Virus record (IMG/VR): IMGVR_UViG_3300032298_000575
Location: 1 to 64,000 of that record
DNA: 64,000 nt
Origin: a virus
Direction: 5' to 3' (one strand)
How positions within the stretch are numbered: position 1 is the stretch's first letter; every line of letters begins with the position of its first letter. Under the pieces are notes generated by a model. It ran no database searches and was not told the DNA's origin. It saw only the letters and a program-made list of their open reading frames with translations. A program made the translations under genes and the position numbers. Shown here one piece after another: positions 22,417-32,300 of this stretch.

Positions 22417-22721
22417 CTGAAGAAAACACACAACCAATCGACGCCCCCATCCATAGCCATAGCCTGAAAGCCGTGGCGACTTACCTCGGTAAGAAGATCG
22501 AAGAGACTAAAAACGAAGGCATGTCTGAGGGCGATGCCCTCCTACAGCAAATCTTTTTCCAGCAGTCGCTTCTTCTTAATGCGATCAATTCCTCGGTCAC
22601 GCTGTCCAACCAGGTCAATCGCGCTCTCCAACGGGAGGTCGCGAAGATGAAGGGGGAAGAGCTTCCGGAGGAGCCCCTGCAAGAGGAGTCGAAAATTATT
22701 GTGCCAGACCGATTCCGGTGA
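22413..22721 (+). CDS. hypothetical helical protein, last rightward gene
   Basis: This 102-residue protein overlaps the previous stop by four bases. The centre is a long polar helix with QQIFFQQSLLLNAINSSV and possible coiled-coil character, followed by an acidic stretch (KGEELPEEPLQEESK). It ends 18 bases before the tRNA gene. Not recognised. Confidence 0.6.
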   Translation: MTEENTQPIDAPIHSHSLKAVATYLGKKIEETKNEGMSEGDALLQQIFFQQSLLLNAINSSVTLSNQVNRALQREVAKMKGEELPEEPLQEESKIIVPDRFR

Positions 22722-22739
22722 TTTCATCGGGTTTAGTCT

Positions 22740-22811
22740 GCTCTCGTCGTCTAACGGTTAGGACACAGCCCTCTCAAGGCTGCGATACGGGTTCAATTCC
22801 CGTCGAGAGTG
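22740..22811 (+). tRNA. tRNA-Glu (CTC)
   Basis: The cloverleaf is complete. The 7-bp acceptor stem pairs GCTCTCG (22740-22746) with CGAGAGT (22804-22810, one G-T pair). The D-arm has the Glu-type GTCTAACGGTTAGGAC. The anticodon arm is CAGCC/GGCTG with loop CTCTCAA (anticodon CTC, reading GAG), and the T-arm ACGGG/CCCGT has loop TTCAATT. Discriminator G; CCA is not encoded. It lies at the meeting point of the rightward and leftward gene blocks and overlaps the end of the minus-strand gene 22774-23394. Confidence 0.93.
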
Positions 22812-23394
22812 GTTTGTCATTGAGCCAGCACCACGAGGGGAAAGTGTAACCCTCGCTGACCTTCTGGGCCACATCCTGCGGCAACCAGATCTTCGCCTTG
22901 ATCGCGCAACCGCAGACCCCGCATTGGTTGAGCCGTGAAGCATGTGCCGTGGTCCGTGCACCGATCAGCTTGAAGAGCCATTCGGCCAAACCCTTGCACC
23001 GCCAGCATCCCTTGACCGTTGTGTTCAGGGGACATGAGGCACAGAGCGCGGCCCGGCGTTCGGCTTCGGTCTGATCGACGAGGCCCCTCCCCGCGAGTGC
23101 GGAGACCGCGGCTTGGATGAAACGCTTAACATCCTCCATCGTGAAGTGGGTCTTGAGCGCATAGTCACCCTCGATGACGTGACTACAACTCTCGCTGCCG
23201 ACCGGAAGCTGGGCACAGACAAAGTCTTGGATGTCGGCCGAGGGATCGCCAACTGCGATACCATTGGCCTCGCGATGGGAGGTCACCTTCTTGACCAGTT
23301 CCCGCAAGGTCGAAGCGGCAAACTCGAAGCCCGTTTCCGGTTGGACGTAACGCCAACCGCCGGGCGGGGTCACGCTGGTATCGGTTACTATCAT
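22774..23394 (-). CDS. Cys-rich protein, likely zinc binding
   Basis: This 206-residue protein is the last of the late leftward transcription unit. The C-terminal half holds several cysteine pairs: CASCP (about 118-122), GCWRCKG (about 129-135) and CGVCGC (about 158-163). This is a pattern I recall from Cys-rich phage proteins of unknown function, with probably two zinc sites. The last 12 or so residues (from LSTGIEPVSQP) are coded by the antisense strand of the tRNA gene, and the tail looks non-conserved. Confidence 0.7.
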   Translation of the reverse strand: MIVTDTSVTPPGGWRYVQPETGFEFAASTLRELVKKVTSHREANGIAVGDPSADIQDFVCAQLPVGSESCSHVIEGDYALKTHFTMEDVKRFIQAAVSALAGRGLVDQTEAERRAALCASCPLNTTVKGCWRCKGLAEWLFKLIGARTTAHASRLNQCGVCGCAIKAKIWLPQDVAQKVSEGYTFPSWCWLNDKPLSTGIEPVSQP

Positions 23395-23397
23395 CGA

Positions 23398-26300
23398 TCA
23401 GCGAGGACGGACTTCGCGGGGCGCGGCCGAGCGGCGGGCTTGGTTGTAGGCCGAGATGCGGTCGCTCTTACCACGGGCGCGAACCAAGTCGAGGCTCTGC
23501 TCGCTCGCGTTGTAAGGTTTGTAGATTCCGGTGGTCACCATCTTGATGGTGTCGCCGCCGAGACCTCCGTCGCGGAGGATCGCCTTGGCCCGCTGCACGG
23601 GAACCCCGAGGCGGATGGCGGCGAGGTAGTCCCTGCGGATTGAGTCGATCAGGCTGCGGCGGGCAGCGTTGGAACGCTCGTATCCGTCGACCACATCGCC
23701 GGCCGAGCGGGTTCCTTGGGCGGTGAACTCACGGTTAAAGAGGGCCGAGGCATCACGTATTTCCCGCATGAAGCGGGAAGACTTGAACTGAAGTGCCTGT
23801 TGCGCGTCGACCGAGGAGACACGCTGACCAGCCACCACGCTGCCGATTTCGTTGAAGAGGTTATAGGCGCGGCCCGTCTCACTCTCGATACCGAAGGCGG
23901 CTTTACCGATCCGCTCGACACTGTTCACGGTGCCGGGGATGAAGGGATCGTAGAAGATCTTGCGGGCCACGCTCAGACCGATGTTCGCTCCGGTGTCCTG
24001 CGGGTTGTAGACCTGACGGCCGGCCGCGTCACGGTTACGCATCACATCCATGATTGCTCCAGAGAAGATCTGCTCGCTCGTGAAAGGATCGAGAGCCTGG
24101 CGCACCATGTCCATCGTGCCTTTGAGGAGAATATCGTCGGCGCTGTCGGCGTTACGCAGCGATCGCATGAACGCATACAGAGGCTTTTTGAAATACTCGT
24201 AGGGGTCGAGGAAGCTGACATCGACGAAGTCGACTTCACCGTTTTCCTTACGGAAGAGAAGAAGCTGGCTGTTCTTCTGCCAGTCGGGCAAGAAGCGGCG
24301 GAGGTCTTCCTCATCCTCTCCGGAGATGCCCGCCATTGCCATCGAAGCGGAACCCACGGCAAGGGGAAGAAAAGCGGCGGTCGTCATACCACGGACACGC
24401 TTCCAGCCGATCGCTTCGAGTTCCTTGTTGCCCGTAGCGCGGCCCTCCATGATTTCTTGGCGGGCCAGCTTTTGCAGATTGTAAGTGGTGCGGATAACTT
24501 CGCTCGTGAAGGTCACGAACGGCGCGATGAAGGGGAACTTCTTGAGATCCTGCACGATGGATGGGGCCAGCGAGTAGGTCCAGTGGATGTCACGGGCGAT
24601 CTCCGCGGCTTTCTCTTTGACCTTGTTATCGTCCCAGTCGGGATAGGCTTGGCGGTATTTGTCCTGCTCGGCCTCGTAGATCATCACCTTGAACCAGTCG
24701 TCACCGGAGGAGTAAGTGCGGACGGCAAAGTCGGTCACTTTCTTGAAAGGCTCACCGACCTTATTCCAAACATAGTCACCCCAATCAGGACTTCCGGCGC
24801 GGCGGCTGGCCGTGAGGAGATCTTCAAGGAGTCCGGTGGTGATCGACTCACCGACAATGCCGCGACTAATATAGTCGTCGATTTTGGTCCGCCACTCGGC
24901 ACGGCTCATGTTGCGGTATTTGCCGAACGTGTTGGCCAAGACGGTGTCATTAGAATTTTTGAACCTCTGCCAGAAGTCGCTGCCCGGGGCGATATCACCC
25001 AGACCCAAGTTACCCGTCGCCACCAAGTTCAAGTAGTTACCCAAGTAGTTACGGATCTGGGACGCTACCGATCCGACCGTCTTGGTCGCCATCGAGATGC
25101 CCGTCAGCTTCATGGCCGACCGCAACCACCAGTAATGCTCTTCGGCTCCCCCGACAGGGAACATCTTGAAGAGACCCTCGGCCAGCATCGGGTGGGCATA
25201 CATGCCACCGAGCGGTGTCAGTGAAGGGTTCTTCTCGGTCGAGATCCGGACGTAGCCGGGAGGATGGCGGGTGTCGTCGGGATTGTTCTCGCGGCTCCAG
25301 AGCCAGCCCTCTTCGATACCGATGTCACGCAGTTCCTTGAGGAAGTTATCGTTGGCGATGACGCTGGAGAGCTTCATCACCGTCTTGGCGTAGTTGATCT
25401 TCGGATCTTCGTAGCGTCCCCAGAGGGCTTGGATCTCCGGCGCGATGTTGCCGCGCTGGTAGAACATGCTGAGATTCTTCTGCCCTGGAATACGACCGGA
25501 GAGCACTTCGATGGTCGGGGCTTCTTGCCCCACGGCGAGATAGCCTTCGAGGAGGTTCTCGACTTCGTCCTCGGTCACCGAATCATTGGCCATCACCAAA
25601 GCATCCTCACGGGATAGCGTCCGTCCATCCTCGGCGGCAGTGGCGATAAGCTCAGTCGTTTTGTCTTTGACCAAGCTGCTGCTGATGTATTTGCGGGCCG
25701 CGTCCATGACCTTCGGGTCTTTACGCACGCGGTCGGCCCACTGCGGATCGTCAAAGATCGCGTAGCTGCGATTCAGGTAAGTGCCGAGGGCTTCGTCGAC
25801 CGTGATCGCCAAGTCACCATTGACCAAGCCCTCATTCGGCAGACGGCGCGATAGCGATTCGATGTGCGCCGACATCTCGCGGATCGTCGCAGCAAGTTCC
25901 TCCGGCAACTGGGCCAGGGCTTGCGTCTGCTTGTTCTGCTTAAAGTTACGGCGATTGTCGCGGATATACTGGTCGCGTTTCTTGGCCGCGGCGTTGGTCT
26001 TTCCGTTAGCCCGCATCTGCTCGATCTCGGCGATCTGCTCCGAGGTCAACGGGTTGTCCAAGTTACCAAGAGCCGTGTTGATCGTTTCCACTGGCGGTGT
26101 CTGGCCCTTGTAGAATTTCTTCATCTGCCTTTCCAAGAGGCGCGAGAGATCTTGGATGGTCGCGACATCGACCTTGATCGCCATCCGGCTGGAGCGGTAG
26201 AGGTCACCGGCTTTCTTATCGAGAAGCTCATCGACGGCGAACATGCCGCCTTGGGTGATCGTGCCGCCCGTCGGAGTGCGGCGGGTCACCGGACGCCAGA

Positions 26301-29300
26301 CACGACCGCGTGCCACAGAATAGGCTACAGGACCTAGATTAGGTCGCCGATTATTATCCCCCTCAGACTCTCGTCCGAAAAGTCCCTCAGATGCGGCCTT
26401 CGCCGCACTATAGCGAGACATTGTTCGAATTCCGATTCGCTCAGGGTCAAAAGCCCCTCGTCCTTTCTTTTCCTTAGTGAGCGAAGCAAGTCTCTCTCCC
26501 GCGAGTTCTCTACTGAGGGATTTGCTTGATTTGTCGTCGATAAAGCTGTCGGAAGTTGGGTCATATCTCATTGAGACAAGTTCCGGGATAACTTGTTCAA
26601 CATAACTTTTTTCGGCGCGAGTTAGCGCAGCAATTTTTTCTTCAGTTGTCGCTGAGTTCCATAGGTTTCTGCGAGCCGCGACATTCTCGGGGCGATTCGT
26701 CGCCATCGGAAACGCTCGGGAAAGTTGGTCGTTAGTCGGAATGAAGTGATCTGCGCTGCCGGAACGTAGGGCCGAAGACAGTTGATGGGCGTTGCGACGG
26801 TAGTTTCCAGCAGGGGTGGTTCCTCGGGGATCGGGAACGATGCGAAATCCGTTGTTCAGCGCCCACTGGTAGATCGCTTGATATATGGCAGAAGAGGAGG
26901 CAATGCCGCCGAAAGAACCGGAGCCGGAGTCGACATAAAAGTCGGTGTCGGTGAGCCGTTTGATTTTGATATTTTTGAAGTCGATAACGTCTTCAGTCGG
27001 GACGACTCGGTTATTTCCATTTTCGAGGATCTCCACACCATCATTGGTCACACGCAGCACTTCAAAACCCCGCGTCGAGGGTTCGGTAATTGCCGCCGTA
27101 GGTATGTCCACATCGTCAGGGTCAAGAAATGCCGACTCCGGAATGGCGTCCTCTTTTGGTAAAACTACCGAATCACCTTCGGCCGTAAGCGAGAGAGGCT
27201 CTTCGCTGCCCTCTTTCCACGAGGCGTATTCCACGCGCATCCCTGGAATAATCTGATCTTCTACGGCGATCGCTATCGAGTTGTCGGAGGTGTTGAGGAT
27301 CCGGAAGCGGGTCTTGTCTACGGAAGACAATACTGTCACCAAGTCAGTGCTGTCGGACAGAACACGGGGGAACGAGAAAAACCTCTGCTCCATGTCACGG
27401 GACAGTTGCAGCAGGGTTTCGCCTGTTTCCTGCGGAGTCCTCCGGATAGCGACCGACTCCGAGACGGTGTCAGTAAAAGCCGAGTCAGGGATGTCGCTCT
27501 CTTTGGGGAGAACTACGCTGTCGCCTTGCTCCCATTTGTTCACCTCCCATTGGTTTCTGTCGCGTTTCTTTAGTGAGTAGCCTGAAGCGCGAAGCCATTC
27601 CTTTTCGCTTTTCCACAGCTTCCAGAAAGAATGTCCCATCGGAAGCCTGGCTGTTTTGACGCGCTTGAATCCGCGGCGGGTGTTTGCTTCTCTCCATGCT
27701 GACCAATCAAGTCCAAAGCCGTCTTGCTCTTCGAGTTCTTTACTTTGCTCGACAGCCTTTTCTTTTTTCTCTGTTTTCTTTTCAGCCTGTTTCGGTGCTT
27801 TAGGCGATAGATCCTTCGGCTCTTTGGTTTTATTGCGCTTGGTCGTCTTTTGCGGTGTTTGCGCCTCGGCAGCTTCTTGTGGCGCGGGTTCAGGTGTGGC
27901 CGATGCTTGAGGCTCTATGACGTTTTGCGCTGGGGGCTCTTGCTGTCTCTCAACGGCTTTCTGTCTGCGCTCGGTTTTCCGGCGAGCTTTACGGGCAGCA
28001 GCTACGGCTGGAGTTGAATTGATTTGGCTCCACTCGGCCAATAAACGATTCCGCTCCTCGGTTGTGCCGGCCAAGTTTTGCTCCTCAATACGTGCATCAA
28101 TGAAGGCGCGGATTTCAGCCAACTTGGCTAATTCGTCGGCCATTGCCGTGCGGCGGACTTCAGGGATCGTATATTCACCCAAGTTAAGGTCGGCTCCGGC
28201 ATTGGCGAAGGTGACCACCCAAGAATCTTTGAAGGCTTTGGCCAGCGGGGAATTGGGATCGGCTTTGACCCCGGTGATGAATTGAACCAAGGAGTCCCAA
28301 GCATTCTTCAAAGCCCCGAGCATAGTGACCCTACCTCTGCCTTCGCCGAATCCGAGCCGCACCATGAGGTCGGCCAGTTCCGGATTGCTCGATACCTCGA
28401 CGACAAACTCATCGAGGTTGCGTAGCGAAGCCAAAGCACGATCGCCGTTCTCCACATCAGGAAGACTTAGCCGATAAAGTTGTTCTGACAGTGAGTCTAC
28501 ATCATTCGTCAGAGCGGCTAACAGCGGTGTTCGGTTCGCATCGGCGATCAAACCTCTCTGTATTGCAGCGGCGACCACGACTTCGCGGCGAATGCCTTCG
28601 AGGCGGTCGAGAGCTTCTTGCTCGACGCGGTTAAGCGGAATGCGGCGGGCGACTTTCTCCTTGAGGACAACATGCTGAAGCTCGTGCAGCATCGTGTTGA
28701 CCACGCTGTCGCGGTCGTGCACGGCATCCAAATTGATTGTGATGTTGTAGCCGCCACTACCTCCCGTGGTTAGTCCGGCCCATGAGGTATCCGGCCCGAA
28801 GCGTCCGATCTGGATACCGACGTTGTTGAAATCAATTCTACGGGCTCCCCTTCTAAGTCTCGGGTCCAGGTTAATCTCAGGCCGAGCGAGCTTTAAGAAC
28901 TCCCGCGCACGGAGGACGATGTCCCGCGGCATCGACCCAGTCGCCGCTACACGATCTAAAAACGTGTTGGCGTCAGCAAATGCGCCACTCTTCAGCAACG
29001 CCCCGAGATTTTCACGGGCCGTGTTGACCGCGTCCCGGTTGGCTTGCTCGGTGGCCAGTTCAGCCGCCGCTCCACGCAGTAGATCCAAACCCGAACGCCG
29101 CGCCAAGTCGGCGACGGATGCCGCCGTGGATCCGATCGCTACGCGATTGGCCAGCGCCTCGGCCGGGTCGCGTTCATTGAGGATGGCTTGCCGGGCGCGA
29201 TCAAGCTCGGCATCGGAAAGCGCAGTTAGCTCCGCGTCGGTTAGGCGGGCAAAGGACTGGACGAATCGTCGGGTAGTAGCTCGGGCTCTTGCGCGGACGG

Positions 29301-32300
29301 CTTGGGGGTCAAGAGGTGCTGGAACGCTAGATCCTCCATCGCGCTGAACGGGGCTTCCCTGAACAGTTCCGGCTGCTCCTTGATTAAGTCCGCCCACACG
29401 GTCTGATCTCCGCTGACCACGCGGTCTTGCACCTCCTCGGGCAACTGATTGAGAAGCTCCGGATAATACTTCTCCAGGGCTCGTCCGGCCAGCAGCGACA
29501 GCACCATCGGTGACGGCGGTGTCTCCTCCTCTTGGGGCGTTGGGGTAGATGTCTTCATAGTTTAGTTCTCCTGATATAAATCGTTCAATTTCACGGGCTC
29601 GTCTACGTTGAGCCGCATTGAGGCTGCTCTTTTGACCACGAAGAGCCCTTCCGCGTTCATCTTGAAGTAGGGCTCTATTCCTGAGAACGAGGTCCAGATC
29701 GTCGTCATTGATCTGAAGAAGGCGGTCGCGGCCTTGCTCCAATGCGTCTTGGACATCACCCTCTTCGGAAGCGGCGACGGCACCTTCCTCTGTCTGTTGG
29801 TTATCGTCCTCCGGAAGTTCAACTTGCCCGACTTCGGCTTCCCGCGTCTCTGGCACCCGCTCTAATTCCCCAGTCACCGCGGCTTGCCGCGTCTCGGTGT
29901 CGACGGGGGTTTGGCGAGTCGCAGATTGTTCAGCCTCTCGGTCGGTCATATTGACCGTAGGATCATTGCTCTCTTGGCGGCGGATCGTCCGCTTGGCCGA
30001 GAAGGCTGCACGGGTCGCAATACCGATTGGATTGAACCGCCCAAGACGGCGGTAACGGTCGGCTACTTGGTTGATAGCGCGAACGACATCGCCTTTTGCG
30101 TTACCTTTGAGCCCTTCCGTAAATTCTTTTTCGAGGATTGTCTTGGCCTTGTTGAGCATTCCCGATGTGCCCTTTTCAATGCGGCCGAGGATTTGCTTCT
30201 CGATGTCCTCGCGGGATTTTCCGGCAAGCGCCTGACCCTCCAAGAAGTTTTCCAAGTCATCAAAGGCTTGCTTCTGCACCTCGTTCGGTGTCTTAGCCAG
30301 ATTACGCTGCGAAGCGCCGAGTTTCTCCAGCGAACGCTCGGGACTTTGTTGCCGCACGCTGCCGAGAGCTTTTCCGGTTAGGCGATTGACCCGCGTCTGG
30401 GCCGACCGGATTTCCTTTGAGCCGCGCACGTCGCCATAGATCGAGGAGAGAGCTTTGTCTTTGGCCTGCGCCAGTTCTTCAGCCCGAAGTTCAGCCAAGA
30501 TCTCTGTCAACCGCTTGGCAATTTGATCGCGCCCCTCCGCACGAAACGGTGCTCCCCGGCTGGTGCGGGCAGCTTTTTCGTAGGCCAAAACGACTTTGTC
30601 TTGCGCCATTTGCTGTGCCAAACGCTTTTCATTTTCCGGAAGATTGGAGTCCTCCAAGAAGTCGGTCGCCCTCTGGAAGTCGTCTTGGTAGAACATGTTC
30701 TCCACCGCATCGAGCTTGGCGATGTTGCCAGCCACACGGCGCAGTTGTTCTTCAAGTGGCCCACCTTGGCGCGTTTCAGCCGCTTGTCTACCGGCTTCGC
30801 TCATCGCTATGCGTTCGGGCGCGTTGCGATAGATTTCATCGAAAAGCCACAATCCACGCCTCTTCGATTTACCACCGCGAGAAGTCAATGGAAGGTCGAC
30901 TGAAAAATCATCAGGTGTTTTACCGCGGCGGTAAGTGCGGCCCCAGAGATTGACCGCGGTCACAATGTTTTTACGACCACCTTTCTTATTGCTGACCGAT
31001 TCAACTTGAATGTCCGGACTAAGGTCGGCCAACTGGTCATCTGGCACCTCGACGCCAAGACCTTCGTTCATCTGGAATACCGTCGTCAGTGGCGAGTTTG
31101 TGAACTTGCCTTTGAATGTCGGAATGACTGTGCCCTTCTCACCCTTTTTGTTGAACCATCTCACCAGAACGGGGATCGGCCCGCTACCCATCCGGTTGCT
31201 GATCGTTGTTTCTTGCGGAGCCCCTGCCCCCGTGAATGGAGATCCTAGGGCTTGTCCAGCAGAACGCTTGTCGGGATTCGTTCCGAGCAATTCACGCATC
31301 GTCTCTTCGAACGGACTGACCAACGGTCGCGACTCCGGCGGTGGGGCCAAGCTGATGCGATTGAATTTATCAGGGGTTATATCGATCCGCTGCACGGGAC
31401 CGACTAATGTTTCGCCGCGTGCCCTTTGTTCTGCGCTCGCTTCCGCCGAGCGTGGAGAGAGCCTTGCCACTTTGAACACGGCATTGCCGCTCGGCCGGCG
31501 CTTTACAAATACCCCCGTGGTTTCGGAAAAGTTGTCGTCGCCAATATCTCCGGAGACAATACTGACCCGATCGCCGGGGTTAAGACCGTCAACGAATTGT
31601 TTTGTTTCGTCGGGTTTACGGGCAATGATGCGACCCCACTGAAGCATTCGCTCGTTGATTTTTCTTTCGCGGGAGTTTTCTGCATCGGCCCGCTTGCGCT
31701 GGAACAATGCACCGAATGGACTTTGTCCCGTCCTTTCAGCTTCAGTATAAATGTCGTCGATGGCCCGCGCCGATTCTTCGGCGGACTTTATCGGCTGACC
31801 CATACCAAGATCTCGGCGCTGGGGCTCTTCACCGATGGCCAACCCCTCACGGACTTCTTGAAGCTCCGCATCCTCACCTAACTCATCTTCGTCATCGGCG
31901 ATTTGATTTGTTTCCTCACCAGCTAAATCATCGGTGGTCTGCCCTTCAGAAACTTCGTTTAAGGCACTCTCCGCTTCCTCAATAAGCCAAGCGTTTTGCT
32001 CGCCAGCCGCACTACGCAGCACCACGACATTCGATCCGTCTTCAAGCGTATTGCGCGGGGCCGCGGGGTCCAGATCGTCCGGAGGATTGATCGCCGCCCA
32101 GATACCCGAGGCACTCTTACGCATGGTGATTCCGCCGACATCGACGGGCTGCGACCACTGTCCGGGTAAAGCAGCACCAGGTTCAGCCGGAGCCTGATCT
32201 GCCTGACGAGGAGGCAACTGCCGCAACTTCTCCGCCGTCTGCGGAGCCAGTGCTTCGATGACACTGCCAGCGCCACCGAGACCGCCACCGACCGTGGCTC

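Noticed and set aside
22740-22811. The tRNA as an attP core
   Set aside because: The whole cloverleaf is present and the integrase lies about 39 kb away. A phage-encoded tRNA is the simpler reading.
23716-25224. 502-codon plus-strand frame opposite the giant gene
   Set aside because: Antisense shadow of the 3,356-codon gene; His/Val-rich composition without fold-like pattern.
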